A stretch of 64,000 bases of DNA from Mesorhizobium sp. 131-2-1 (GCF_016756535.1 NZ_AP023247.1:1302001-1366000); one strand, 5' to 3'. Counted from the stretch's first letter, positions 43,015 to 51,385 are shown. The notes: generated from the letters alone by a model not told the origin. Numbers and translations: made by a program.

Positions 43015-43416
43015 ATGTTCGGTGCCATCCCCCTGCTGATCGTGCCCTTCGTCCTCTACAATCTCGGGCTTCTCGGGATATTCGGCAGCGGCGACGATCC
43101 CTGGGCGAACGAGATCTTTTCGTTCCGGATGATGTCGGGCGGCGTGTTCTCGATGACGCTCGGCGACCTGATGGTGCTGATCGGCTTGATCTTCCTGTTC
43201 GTCGAGATCTCAAAATCGGTGCGCACAACCAACGCATCGATCCTCGATCATCTGTTGTCGACGCTGGTCTTCATCGCCTTCCTGGTCGAGTTCCTGCTGG
43301 TCAAGGGGGCGGCGCATTCGGTCTTCTTCACACTGATGATCATCGCCCTGTTCGACGTGCTCGCCGGCTTCTCGGTGTCGATGCGGTCGGCGAGCCGGGA
43401 TATCAACCTTAACTAG
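43015..43416 (+). CDS. Four-helix inner-membrane protein of unknown function
   Basis: 133 residues, not assigned to a named family. Four hydrophobic segments are visible (FGAIPLLIVPFVLYNLGLLG, MTLGDLMVLIGLIFLFVEIS, ILDHLLSTLVFIAFLVEFLL and SVFFTLMIIALFDVLAGFSV). It ends in a short polar tail. GGAG about 8 nt upstream supports the ATG. It lies alone between rpmF and a repeat element, with no operon partner to suggest a role. Confidence 0.85.
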   Translation: MFGAIPLLIVPFVLYNLGLLGIFGSGDDPWANEIFSFRMMSGGVFSMTLGDLMVLIGLIFLFVEISKSVRTTNASILDHLLSTLVFIAFLVEFLLVKGAAHSVFFTLMIIALFDVLAGFSVSMRSASRDINLN

Positions 43417-43481
43417 TCCAGTTTCGACGAGCCGCTTTCAGATCGCATGCCTTGGCGATTGGCGGAGCACGTTCAATGCGT

Positions 43482-43663
43482 CGTCATCCTATGGCGGAGC
43501 AAGGAGCGAAGCGACGCGGCGCAGACCATAGGATCCATGCCGTGCCTTAGGAACGCTGCTGCGGTGCAGAGTTCTGCTCCGCTGCATCCTTCGGCCGAGG
43601 TCACGGAATGGATCCCAGGGCCTTCGCGACGGAGCTTCGCTCCTGCTTCGCCCTGGGATGACG
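43482..43663. repeat. Intergenic element with inverted ends
   Basis: The 182-bp unit starts with CGTCATCC and ends with GGATGACG. Inside are two hairpins: ATCCTATGG with CCATAGGAT in the left half, and ATCCCAGGG with CCCTGGGAT in the right half. The motif GGAGCAAGGAGCGAAGCGAC is typical of dispersed repeats I know from Mesorhizobium. No reading frame of note. Confidence 0.75.
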
Positions 43664-43676
43664 AAGTTCCTCCGGC

Positions 43677-44108
43677 TCAGCCTGGATCGGCGGTGAAGCC
43701 GGCCGCCTCGATGCCGGCGATGGCCGCGGCCTCGTCATTGTCCGATGTGTCGCCGGAAATGCCGACCGCGCCGATGACGACACCCGCATTGTCACGAATA
43801 AGCACGCCGCCGACGACGGGCAGGACGCGGCCGCCGGAGACGTCGGAGATGCCGGCGACCAGATGCGGGCGCTCCTTGGCGAAAGCCTCGACGCGGCGCG
43901 AGCCCATCCCGATGGCAAGCGCGCCATAGGCCTTGCCGGCCGACATCTGCGGACGCAGGAACGAGGCGCCATCCTGGCGCTGGAAGGCAACCAGATGGGC
44001 ACCGGCATCCAGCACCGATACGCCGAGCGGCCTGAGCTTCAGCTCGGCACCCTTGGCGAAGGCGGCATCGATGATTTGCTTGGCCTTTTCGAGTGTCAGC
44101 GCGGTCAT
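43677..44108 (-). CDS. GlcG/HbpS-family (DUF336) protein
   Basis: 143 residues: TLEKAKQIIDAAFAKGAELK, VSVLDAGAHLVAFQRQDGA, KAYGALAIGMGSR and VGGVLIRDNAGVVIGAVGISGDTSDNDEA are the family landmarks. Members bind heme or act with glycolate or diol pathways; the function here is unknown. AGGAG 6 nt before the ATG at 44108 sets the start. No partner gene is nearby. About 207 bp upstream hold no gene. Confidence 0.92.
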   Translation of the reverse strand: MTALTLEKAKQIIDAAFAKGAELKLRPLGVSVLDAGAHLVAFQRQDGASFLRPQMSAGKAYGALAIGMGSRRVEAFAKERPHLVAGISDVSGGRVLPVVGGVLIRDNAGVVIGAVGISGDTSDNDEAAAIAGIEAAGFTADPG

Positions 44109-44315
44109 GGCAGTCTCCTGTTGAAATGCGTCAATCATCGACCGTGTACGCGGGATGCAAAATCCCGGTTTCGGTAGAAATTGCTTCGCGTGAGGATGCG
44201 AAATCGGAAATCGAAGGCAGCGGCATTCTGGTCGCGCCGTCAAGCGGCGCAAGCCGCTATGGCGTCACCGCCCGGCTACTTCCAGGCCGCGATCGGAGAC
44301 GACGCATGGCCAGGT

Positions 44316-44549
44316 TTACTTCTTCTTGGCGCGCGCCGGCTTCTTCGCGGGAGTCGCAGGTGCGTTGGCGAGGTCTTCCGCTTCCTTGGCCAGCCGCAGC
44401 GCCCTCAGCCTGTTGGTCTTGGCCTGGCGGGCGTCGCTCTCGGCGGCATATTCGGCCATCGCCAGCTGGCGGACCGTTGCGGCCTCCTCCTGCTTCTTGA
44501 AACGCAAATCCGCCCGCGCACGGGCAGTATCCTTAGAGTTCGCAACCAA
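44316..44549 (-). CDS. Small charged hypothetical protein
   Basis: 77 residues, strongly helical and charged (RADLRFKKQEEAATVRQLAM), ending in a Lys/Ala/Pro tail (PAKKPARAKKK). I do not recognise a named family, although similar small proteins occur in rhizobia. The only suitable start is a TTG at 44549, without a clear ribosome binding site, so the true N-terminus is uncertain. It could bind nucleic acid through its basic tail. Confidence 0.65.
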   Translation of the reverse strand: MVANSKDTARARADLRFKKQEEAATVRQLAMAEYAAESDARQAKTNRLRALRLAKEAEDLANAPATPAKKPARAKKK

Positions 44550-44624
44550 GAGCGTTATCCAATCCCAAACATTTTCTCTGGCCCATTGGTAGCAGAGCCT
44601 GACCGCAATTGGGAAATAAGTTGC

Positions 44625-45143
44625 TCAAAGTGCCGTATTGCCGGCGGCGGCCTTGCGGGCGACCACGGCTTCGTAGCCGGCCTGCAAGGTTGCCCGCACG
44701 GTTGGCCCTGCATGGTGGATCGGCGCGCCCAGATGCTCGTGGCGCAAGTCGTCCATGAAGCGCTCCCATAGCGGCGGGCCGCCCTTTTCCAGAAGTTCGG
44801 CGCGGACTGAAAGCTCCTCGCTGACCGGCAGCCAGACGCGGCCCCAGGCGCCGAGATGCGCCAGGATCGGCACCAGGGTGATCGCCATCTCGGTCAGGCT
44901 GTAGATCGCCTTCTGCTTGTGGCTCGGATCGTCGGCCTTGGTCAGCATGCCCAGTTCCATCAGCCGCTTCAGCCGGTCGGCAAGGATGTTGGAAGCGATG
45001 CCCTCGATCGATCCGTTGAGCAGTTCGCGAAAGTGGCGCCTGCCGCCGAAGATCATGTCGCGCAGGATGATCAGGCTCCAGCGATCGCCGAACACTTCGA
45101 GCGACAGATTGATCGGGCAGCCCGAGCGGTGATCGGTGTTCAT
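44625..45143 (-). CDS. HxlR-family transcriptional regulator
   Basis: 172 residues. CPINLSLEVFGDRWSLIILRDM with the conserved N-terminal Cys, RHFRELLNGSIEGIASNILADRLKRL, and SLTEMAITLVPILAHLGAWG show the HxlR winged helix. The C-terminal ~70 residues extend beyond the minimal domain. It diverges from an alpha/beta hydrolase, with a palindrome at 45199-45219 between them. The conserved Cys (Cys9) may sense oxidants or electrophiles as in related HxlR proteins. Confidence 0.93.
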   Translation of the reverse strand: MNTDHRSGCPINLSLEVFGDRWSLIILRDMIFGGRRHFRELLNGSIEGIASNILADRLKRLMELGMLTKADDPSHKQKAIYSLTEMAITLVPILAHLGAWGRVWLPVSEELSVRAELLEKGGPPLWERFMDDLRHEHLGAPIHHAGPTVRATLQAGYEAVVARKAAAGNTAL

Positions 45144-45198
45144 GCAAGTCTCCAGAAAAAACCGGTTGCATTATCGTATCAGTTTTATTATCGTGCAA

Positions 45199-45219
45199 CT
45201 GATTGCAAAATGCAATCAG
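45199..45219. promoter_or_regulatory. Palindromic operator-like site, HxlR/hydrolase promoter
   Basis: CTGATTGCA at 45199-45207 and TGCAATCAG at 45211-45219 are perfect inverted arms around AAA. The site lies 24 bp before the hydrolase start and within the divergent promoter. A further TTGCA/TGCAA inverted pair is upstream of it. Confidence 0.65.
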
Positions 45220-45242
45220 ATTACGAGCAGGAGGAACCGGCC

Positions 45243-46091
45243 ATGAAGACGAACGAGCAGCCGCTGATCGTCTCAGAAACATTTGGCAACTCCGCCGATC
45301 CGGCGGTTCTGCTGATCATGGGCGCCATGGCGTCGATGCTGTGGTGGCCGGAGGCGTTCTGCCGGAAGCTGGCCGGTGAAGGCCTGTTCGTGATCCGCTA
45401 CGACAACAGGGATACCGGCAGCTCAAGCAAATATCCGCCGGGCGCACCGCCTTACACATTCGACGACATGGCCGACGATGCCATCCGCGTGCTCGATGAT
45501 CATAGTGTCCAAAGAGCGCATGTGGTCGGCATGTCGATGGGTGGCATGATCGCGCAGCTCGTGACACTGAAGCATCCATCGCGCGTCGCCGCGCTGACTG
45601 TCATCAGCAGTTCGCCTGTCGGCATCGATACCTCGCATCTGCCGGGAATGACCGAAACCTACAAAGAGCATTCGACGGCGGGCGAAACGGTCGACTGGTC
45701 GGATCGCAGCCAGGTGGTCGACTTCATCGTCAGCGATGCGCGCGCGCTGGCCAGCATCGCGCATCCGTTCGACGAGGCACGGACGAAAGCGTTCGTCGAA
45801 CAGGATTATGACCGGTCCGAAGGCCTGCTCAGCGCGACCAACCACTTCCTGCTCAAGGGCGGCGGAGACTGGAGTGGCCGCCTGCATGGCATCGAGGCTC
45901 CGCTCCTCGCCATCCATGGCACGGCGGACCCAATCTTTCCGGTCGAGCATGGCGCTGCACTCGCCGCGGCCGTTGCCGGCGCAAGACTTGCGCGCATCGA
46001 AGGCGGCGGCCACGAATTGCATCCCGACGACTGGGCCGTCATGATCGCTGCCATCGCAGCGCATGACCGGGCGGCGCGGGGCGCGGCCTGA
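45243..46091 (+). CDS. Alpha/beta-fold hydrolase
   Basis: 282 residues. VLLIMGAMASMLWWPEAF is the oxyanion strand, VIRYDNRDTGSSSKY follows, the nucleophile elbow is VVGMSMGGMIAQ with Ser, the acid is in HGTADPIFPV, and His is in GGGHELHPD. It resembles the RdmC/aclacinomycin-esterase-like group. AGGAGG precedes the ATG. It probably forms a regulated unit with the divergent HxlR gene; substrate unknown. Confidence 0.93.
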   Translation: MKTNEQPLIVSETFGNSADPAVLLIMGAMASMLWWPEAFCRKLAGEGLFVIRYDNRDTGSSSKYPPGAPPYTFDDMADDAIRVLDDHSVQRAHVVGMSMGGMIAQLVTLKHPSRVAALTVISSSPVGIDTSHLPGMTETYKEHSTAGETVDWSDRSQVVDFIVSDARALASIAHPFDEARTKAFVEQDYDRSEGLLSATNHFLLKGGGDWSGRLHGIEAPLLAIHGTADPIFPVEHGAALAAAVAGARLARIEGGGHELHPDDWAVMIAAIAAHDRAARGAA

Positions 46092-46178
46092 TCCGTCACC
46101 CACGTGACAGTGCCTTCGCCATTGTCGAGACCAGAGACCCTATCCACCCAATCCAGCCGAATGGAAGCGAGCAAGCCA

Positions 46179-46835
46179 ATGTCCCTGACCATGCACCTCC
46201 ACCCGCTGGCATCCTTCTGCTGGAAGCCACTGATCGCGCTCTATGAAAACGGCACGCCGTTCGATGCCGTCATTGTCGATCTTGGCAACGAGCAATCGCG
46301 CGCCGCGTTCCTGAAACTGTCGCCGGCGGGGAAGATGCCGGTGCTGCGCGACGAGGCGCGTGGGCAGACGGTGCCTGAATCGACCATCGTCATCGAGTAT
46401 CTGGCCGCCTACTACCCTGGCCCGGTCGCGCTGATCCCCGGCGATATCGACCTTGCCCGCGAGGTTCGGACCGCCGACCGCTTCTACGATTTCTATGTGC
46501 AGGAGCCGATGCAGAAGATCGTCGGCGACCGGCTGCGGCCGCAAGGCCAGACCGATCCGTTCGGTGTCGAGCAGGCGCGGGCGCAGTTGCGCGGCTCCTA
46601 TGCCATCATCGAAAAGGAGATGCGGTCGAGGACGTGGGCGGTTGGCGAAGCCTTCACCATGGCCGACTGCGCGGCGGCGCCGGCGCTGTTCTACGCCAAC
46701 AAGGTCGAGCCGTTCGGAGACCGCTATCCCGCCGTGACGGGCTATCACGACCGCCTGCTGGCACGCCCGTCGGTCGCCCGCGTAATCGAGGAAGCGCAGC
46801 CCTATTTCAAGCTGTTTCCCTATAATAAAGGCTAG
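46179..46835 (+). CDS. Glutathione S-transferase
   Basis: 218 residues. The thioredoxin-like N-terminal domain (LHPLASFCWKPLIALYENGT, LSPAGKMPVLRDE, PESTIVIEYL) is followed by an all-helical C-terminal domain with TMADCAAAPALFYANKV. SFCWK may supply the catalytic Ser/Cys. It conjugates glutathione to electrophiles or acts as a reductase. Met at 46179 is chosen; Met at 46161 is possible. It lies 87 bp behind the hydrolase gene and may be cotranscribed. Confidence 0.93.
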   Translation: MSLTMHLHPLASFCWKPLIALYENGTPFDAVIVDLGNEQSRAAFLKLSPAGKMPVLRDEARGQTVPESTIVIEYLAAYYPGPVALIPGDIDLAREVRTADRFYDFYVQEPMQKIVGDRLRPQGQTDPFGVEQARAQLRGSYAIIEKEMRSRTWAVGEAFTMADCAAAPALFYANKVEPFGDRYPAVTGYHDRLLARPSVARVIEEAQPYFKLFPYNKG

Positions 46836-46851
46836 ATGCCGGATCCGGCTT

Positions 46852-47139
46852 TCAGCTTCCGGGCGAGCCCAGTTCCCCGGCTTCCCAGAACTGATCGAGC
46901 CAGATGTTCAACCGGAGGAAGCCGGCATTGCTGACCGCATAAACACGTCTTGTGCCTTCGGCCTTGGCGTTGACCAGGCCGGCCTCGAGCAGCACCTTCA
47001 AGTGTTGCGAAACGGCCGGACGGGAGACGGGCAGGCCGGCGGCCAGTTCGTTGACGGTCTTCGGGCCGCGCCGGAGCTCTTCGAGAAGATAGCGCCGGTT
47101 GGGATCGGCAATTGCCACAAAGGCATCAGAAAACATCAT
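46852..47139 (-). CDS. ArsR-family regulator
   Basis: 95 residues. IADPNRRYLLEELRRGPKTV, ELAAGLPVSRPAVSQHLKVL and LEAGLVNAKAEGTRRVYAVS form an ArsR winged helix without the Cys-Val-Cys metal motif, so it is the non-metal subtype often paired with an AHSA1/SRPBCC gene. No such partner follows here; it is convergent with the GST gene. The regulated gene is unknown. Confidence 0.9.
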   Translation of the reverse strand: MMFSDAFVAIADPNRRYLLEELRRGPKTVNELAAGLPVSRPAVSQHLKVLLEAGLVNAKAEGTRRVYAVSNAGFLRLNIWLDQFWEAGELGSPGS

Positions 47140-47170
47140 CCCTCATTTGTGAGGCAAAGTTTCCCAAATC

Positions 47171-48418
47171 TCAACCATTGGTTTCAGCCTTTCTGCGCGG
47201 ATCGAGCCGCAAGGCCTCCGGCGTAACCGAGCGATCGGCCGGCTGGGTCTTGAAGGCGTCGCGGTTTTCGATCGGCACCGGGGCGCGGCGGCTGATGCGC
47301 AGCAGTGTGTAGGCCGCCAGACAAAGATGGGCGAGCGCGGTGGCCAGGAACAGGCCTTCCGGACGCACCCAGCCCATCAGGCCGGCGGCGAGCAGCGGCC
47401 CGATCATCGTGCCGAAGCCATAGAGCAGCAGCAGGCCGCCCGACACTTTGACGAAATCCTCGGCCCGGGCGTGGTCGTTGGCATGCGCCACGGCGATCGA
47501 ATAGAGCGTGTAGGCGAAGGCGCCATAGGCGGCGGTCAGCACGATGACGAAGACGCTGGAGCGCGGCTCGAAAAGGAAGACGATGATGGCGAACAAGGCC
47601 GCGCCAAAGGCGGCGCCCGCCAGCACGAAACGGCGGTCGGTCTTGTCCGAGAGGCGTCCCGCCGGAAGCTGCATGGCCGCTCCAGCCACCACCACCAGGC
47701 TCATCATCAGCGCGATTTGGGCCGTCGAGATGCCGATGCGGGCACCATAGACGGCGCCGAGCGTGCCCCAGGCGCCGTTGGCAATGCCGATCAACAGGCA
47801 GGCGATCGCCGACACCGGCGAATTGGCGTAAAGCCCCTTCACGTCGAGCTTCACGTCCTGCAGCGGCTTCGGATGTGACTGCGTCGAGACGGCGGTCGGG
47901 ATCAGCGACAGGCAGAACAGGATGCCGGTGATCATGAACAGCGAGGCCGATTTCACGTCGCCGCCGGCGACGATCATCTGGCCCCCCATGATCGAGGCAT
48001 AGGTGACCATCATGTAGAGGCCGAAGACCGTGCCGCGGTTCTCGTTGGTGGCCTTCTCGTTCAGCCAGCTTTCGATGACCATGAAGGCGCCGGCCATGGT
48101 GAAGCCGGTGAAGGCACGCAGCAGGATCCAGACATATTCATCGATGATGAGGCCGGTGAGCAAGGCGACAATGGCGCCCGACGCCGCAAAGGCGCCAAAG
48201 GCCCTGACATGGCCCGCACGACGCACCAGGCGCGGCGCAAAGAAGCAGCCGGTGACGAAGCCGCCTGCCCAGGCCGTGCCCATCAGGCCCAGCGATGCCG
48301 TGGAAAAGCCCTCCAACTGGCCGCGCAGCGGCAACAGAAGCCCGTGCAGGCCGGACGCCGCGAGCAGGAAAGCGGTGCCGCGAAGCAGCGAGAGGATCGG
48401 TCTGTAGGTTGCAAACAT
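47171..48418 (-). CDS. MFS transporter (YcaD-like)
   Basis: 415 residues with 12 predicted helices. FFAPRLVRRAGHVRAFGAFA is the MFS loop 2-3, FTGFTMAGAFMVIESWLNEKAT NENRG is typical of the YcaD-like branch, and SDKTDRRFVLAGA lies in the second half. Substrate unknown; drug or metabolite export is possible. Met at 48418 (FATYRPILSLLRG) is chosen over 48499 because the extra 27 residues are not membrane-like; neither has a strong ribosome binding site. Confidence 0.87.
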   Translation of the reverse strand: MFATYRPILSLLRGTAFLLAASGLHGLLLPLRGQLEGFSTASLGLMGTAWAGGFVTGCFFAPRLVRRAGHVRAFGAFAASGAIVALLTGLIIDEYVWILLRAFTGFTMAGAFMVIESWLNEKATNENRGTVFGLYMMVTYASIMGGQMIVAGGDVKSASLFMITGILFCLSLIPTAVSTQSHPKPLQDVKLDVKGLYANSPVSAIACLLIGIANGAWGTLGAVYGARIGISTAQIALMMSLVVVAGAAMQLPAGRLSDKTDRRFVLAGAAFGAALFAIIVFLFEPRSSVFVIVLTAAYGAFAYTLYSIAVAHANDHARAEDFVKVSGGLLLLYGFGTMIGPLLAAGLMGWVRPEGLFLATALAHLCLAAYTLLRISRRAPVPIENRDAFKTQPADRSVTPEALRLDPRRKAETNG

Positions 48419-48501
48419 TGGCTGATCCGGCTCAGGTTTCGTGGCGCCGGTCTGACAGGCGCATTCGGGCTTTTCGGCGGCAAGCGTCGCTGCCTTCAAC
48501 G

Positions 48502-48696
48502 CTATCCGCGGCGGAACAGCGCCTCGGCGGCCGATTTGGTCGAGCTCTTGGCCTTCAGCTCGGTTTCCAGTCGAGCGATCTCGTCGCGCAGCATGCCGAT
48601 CCGCTCGGATAATTCATCGACCGAAAGCAGGGCCAGATCCTGCCCGATCTCATGCGGGCGCGCTTTCTTTACGGGTTCGTCGTCGAAGATCGCCAT
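48502..48696 (-). CDS. DUF1192 small protein
   Basis: 64 residues starting MAIFDDEPVKKARPHEIGQD and containing LSVDELSERIGMLRDEIARL, a helix-loop-helix typical of DUF1192 in alphaproteobacteria. Function is unknown. GGGAGGAG lies about 5 nt before the ATG. It is divergent from the quinone oxidoreductase gene, an arrangement that recurs in rhizobia as far as I know. Confidence 0.93.
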   Translation of the reverse strand: MAIFDDEPVKKARPHEIGQDLALLSVDELSERIGMLRDEIARLETELKAKSSTKSAAEALFRRG

Positions 48697-48807
48697 CGTC
48701 GCTCCTCCCTGATATGCCATTTGCCGGATTCGACAATGAGCATACATAGGGCAGGGGCGCTGATGCAAACGGCCGGCCAAGCCGGCCAGATGAGGACGGG
48801 ACAGTTC

Positions 48808-49818
48808 ATGGCGAGCGGACAGAAGATTCCGGCGAAGATGACGGCGATCGCGATCTCCGAGCCCGGCGGGCCGCGGGTGCTGAAGCCGGAAACCCGTGAC
48901 GTGCCCGTGCCGGGGCCGGGCGAGGTCCTGATCCGGGTGCGTGCCGCGGGGGTCAACCGGCCGGATGTGCTGCAGCGCAAGGGCGCCTATCCGCCGCCGC
49001 CCGGCGCCTCCGACCTGCCCGGCCTCGAAGTCTCGGGCGAGGTCGCCGCACTTGGCGACGAGATATCGCGCTGGCGCATCGGCGACCGGGTTTGCGCGCT
49101 CACCCCAGGCGGCGGCTATGCCGAATATGTCAAGGTGCATGCCGGCAGCGTGCTGCCGCTGCCGGCGGGCTTCACCCATACCGAAGCGGCGGCGGTGCCG
49201 GAGACCTATTTCACCGTTTGGCACAATGTGTTCGAGCGTGGCGGCCTGAAGCGCGGCGAAACGCTGCTCGTGCATGGCGGTTCGTCGGGCATCGGCACCA
49301 CGGCGATCCAGCTGGCGTCAGCTTTCGGCGCCTATGTCATCACCACCGCCGGCAGCAGGGAGAAATGCGACGCCTGCCTGAAGCTCGGCGCCGACCGCGC
49401 GATCAATTACCGCGAGGAGGACTTCGTCGCCGCGGTCAAGGACGCGACTGGCGGCAAGGGGGCCAATGTCATCCTCGATATGATCGCCGGAGACTATGTG
49501 ACGCGCAACTACGAGGCCGCGGCGGTGGAAGGCCGCATCGTCCAGATCGCCGTGCAGGGCGGGGCGGCGGCGAACGTCGATTTCTCCAAGCTCATGGTCA
49601 AGCGTCTCACCCACACCGGCTCGACGCTGAGGCCGCGCACGGTCGAATTCAAGGCGGCGATCGCGGCGGCGCTGGAGGCGCAGGTCTGGCCGCTGCTTGG
49701 CAGCCGCAAGATTGCGCCGGTGATGGACACGATCCTGCCGCTCAGCGAAGCCTGGCGGGCGCATGAGCGGATGGAGGATGGCGAGCATATCGGCAAGATC
49801 GTGCTCGACGTCGACTAG
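48808..49818 (+). CDS. NAD(P)H quinone oxidoreductase (MDR family, PIG3-like)
   Basis: 336 residues. VRVRAAGVNRPDVLQRKGAY fits the PIG3/TED2 type; DLPGLEVSGEVAALG and LLVHGGSSGIGTTAIQLASAFGAYV provide the cofactor fold, and FVAAVKDATGGKGANVILDM follows. No zinc ligands are seen. It should reduce quinones with NADPH. Met at 48808 has GAGGACGGGA upstream; earlier in-frame Mets lack one. Confidence 0.93.
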   Translation: MASGQKIPAKMTAIAISEPGGPRVLKPETRDVPVPGPGEVLIRVRAAGVNRPDVLQRKGAYPPPPGASDLPGLEVSGEVAALGDEISRWRIGDRVCALTPGGGYAEYVKVHAGSVLPLPAGFTHTEAAAVPETYFTVWHNVFERGGLKRGETLLVHGGSSGIGTTAIQLASAFGAYVITTAGSREKCDACLKLGADRAINYREEDFVAAVKDATGGKGANVILDMIAGDYVTRNYEAAAVEGRIVQIAVQGGAAANVDFSKLMVKRLTHTGSTLRPRTVEFKAAIAAALEAQVWPLLGSRKIAPVMDTILPLSEAWRAHERMEDGEHIGKIVLDVD

Positions 49819-49829
49819 GATGCATCGAC

Positions 49830-49947
49830 ATTCAGGTGAGGCTGGCCTGCAAATGACGGCTTCCTGCGCTTCCGGTGCTCACGTACTTTAAGTACGCTCC
49901 GCTCCGGTTCTCGGAAACCACCATTCTCGGCTCAGCCTGACCTGAAT
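49830..49947. repeat. Inverted-repeat intergenic element
   Basis: ATTCAGGTGAGGCTG at 49830-49844 and CAGCCTGACCTGAAT at 49933-49947 form 15-bp ends (one mismatch). The interior holds a near-palindrome around ACGTACTTTAAGTACG and CCGGTGCTC/GCTCCGG arms. The flanking 49819-50116 has no gene apart from this element and the promoter of the DUF1127 gene. Confidence 0.75.
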
Positions 49948-50116
49948 CTCGACACATCCTCCTGGGTGCGCGTGCCACCGCAGGCACCATGAACAAAGCC
50001 TTAATGCTGCATTGCAACAAACGCATTGCCGCCATGCAAAAGCGTCCGTTCAATTCTTAGGCGGCGATGCCTATTTACGCGGCATCGAACAAATCACCAA
50101 CGACTGGAGAACTGCC

Positions 50117-50257
50117 ATGAACCCGATCCGCGCTTTCCGTAACTGGCGCATGTACAACGAGACCGTGCGCGAGCTGAACAAGCTCAATGCCCGTCAGCTG
50201 AGCGACCTCGGCATCAACCGCGCCGACATCGAGCGTATCGCCCGCCAGGCTCTTTGA
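50117..50257 (+). CDS. DUF1127 mini-protein
   Basis: 46 residues: MNPIRAFRNWRMYNETVREL, NKLNARQLSDLGINRADIER and IARQAL, the full DUF1127 domain. Related Arg-rich mini-proteins in Agrobacterium and Rhodobacter affect phosphate metabolism and RNA turnover. GGAG 7 nt upstream supports the ATG. A terminator-like hairpin follows at 50270-50287. Confidence 0.93.
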   Translation: MNPIRAFRNWRMYNETVRELNKLNARQLSDLGINRADIERIARQAL

Positions 50258-50269
50258 TTTCAAACGCGC

Positions 50270-50287
50270 CCCGGCCGCAAGGCCGGG
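50270..50287 (+). terminator. Hairpin after the DUF1127 gene
   Basis: CCCGGCC at 50270-50276 pairs with GGCCGGG at 50281-50287 over a GCAA tetraloop. No T-run follows, so this is a stable 3' hairpin rather than a proven terminator. Confidence 0.5.
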
Positions 50288-50338
50288 ATCGCGTCGCGAA
50301 GCCAGAGCCGTTGCAGACGCTTGCTCGTCTCCGGTTCC

Positions 50339-50378
50339 AAACCCGCTGGACCCAGTCCGGCGGGTTTTGTCTTTCTTG
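50339..50378 (+). terminator. Intrinsic terminator with T-rich tail
   Basis: AAACCCGCTGGAC at 50339-50351 pairs with GTCCGGCGGGTTT at 50355-50367 around CCA, with one G-T pair, then TTGTCTTTCTT. The DNA between 50288 and 50338 shows no gene; the terminator may end a longer DUF1127 transcript or an unrecognised small RNA. Confidence 0.75.
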
Positions 50379-50531
50379 AGCCGCGGCTATGCCCGGCCTC
50401 TCTTCTCGCGGCTCTCCAAAAACATTGCGAAATGGTGACGGAGCGGTTATACAGGCCGCGAATTTCCCATTTTGGTGGCTCTAAACCACCGCCCGCGCGG
50501 GAACGCGGGCGAACGAGAAGGATTTTTGGAA

Positions 50532-51227
50532 ATGGCCAACACGCTGCTGATGCCCAAGGCGACCGCCGTCTGGCTGGTTGACAACACCGCGCTCTCCTTC
50601 GAGCAGATCGCGCAGTTCTGCGGGTTGCATCCGCTCGAGGTCAAGGCGATCGCCGATGGCGAATCGGCGCAAGGCATCAAGGGCATGGACCCGATCATGA
50701 CCGGTCAGCTGACCCGCGACGAGATCGCGCGCGCCGAGAAGGACCCGAACCATCGGTTGAAGCTGTCCGACCCCAAGGTCAGGGTGCCGGAATCCAAGCG
50801 CAAGGGCCCGCGCTACACGCCGCTGTCGAAGCGCCAGGACCGCCCCAACGCCATTCTGTGGCTGGTGCGCAACCATCCCGAATTGAAGGACGCGCAGATA
50901 TCGCGCCTGGTCGGCACGACCAAATCGACGATCGAGCAGATCCGTGAGCGCAAGCACTGGAATTCGGCCAATCTGCAGCCGATGGACCCGGTGACGCTTG
51001 GGCTGGCCTCGCAGATCGACCTCGACATGGAAGTCAACCGCGCCTCGCGCGGCCGCGAGCAGGCGCAGCCGGTCGGCGATACGCTGCTGCCGGCGGCGCT
51101 GACGGAACGGCTGGTCCCGGCCCCCGAAAAGCCGAAGGACGAGGACGCCGAGCTCGACGCCAACGCCGTCTTCGCCAAGCTCTCGGCACTGAAGTCGAAG
51201 GACAAGGATACGGACGACGAGGAGTAG
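50532..51227 (+). CDS. trcR: Cell-cycle transcriptional regulator TrcR (DUF1013)
   Basis: 231 residues matching DUF1013: MANTLLMPKATAVWLVDNTA, FCGLHPLEVKAIADGE, GMDPIMTGQLTRDEIARAE, RQDRPNAILWLVRNHPELKD and TKSTIEQIRERKHWN. TrcR proteins of alphaproteobacteria bind DNA through two helix-turn-helix-like regions and influence the GcrA/CtrA cell-cycle network. The acidic tail (KDKDTDDEE) is normal. GAAGGA lies before the ATG. A strong terminator follows. Confidence 0.93.
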   Translation: MANTLLMPKATAVWLVDNTALSFEQIAQFCGLHPLEVKAIADGESAQGIKGMDPIMTGQLTRDEIARAEKDPNHRLKLSDPKVRVPESKRKGPRYTPLSKRQDRPNAILWLVRNHPELKDAQISRLVGTTKSTIEQIRERKHWNSANLQPMDPVTLGLASQIDLDMEVNRASRGREQAQPVGDTLLPAALTERLVPAPEKPKDEDAELDANAVFAKLSALKSKDKDTDDEE

Positions 51228-51245
51228 GATACTCGCCAGACCGAC

Positions 51246-51274
51246 AAAAAGGCCCGCTCGAGCGGGCCTTTTTT
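51246..51274 (+). terminator. Intrinsic terminator of trcR
   Basis: A near-perfect palindrome AAAAAGGCCCGCTCG/AGCGGGCCTTTTT spans 51246-51273, ending in six T. The stem is long and works in both orientations. Confidence 0.93.
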
Positions 51275-51347
51275 GTTAACTGCCTTTCGCGGCTTGAAGG
51301 GCGTCGCCGCGAAGCGGTTTCAGTCGACGCGCTTAAGTCTTCGTCTT

Positions 51348-51385
51348 CATGTCGTTTCCCAGAACCGCAGCACGGGCGACATGCA
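51348..51385. repeat. Palindromic intergenic element, copy C
   Basis: CATGTCG at 51348-51354 and CGACATG at 51377-51383 are perfect inverted ends, with TCCCAGAACCG inside, as in copy A. It lies just after the 3' end of the WYL regulator gene. Confidence 0.7.

Noticed and set aside
50288..50367. Possible tRNA near CCGGTTCCAAACC
   Set aside because: The GGTTCC-like piece is part of a terminator stem; no acceptor stem or anticodon arm can be drawn.
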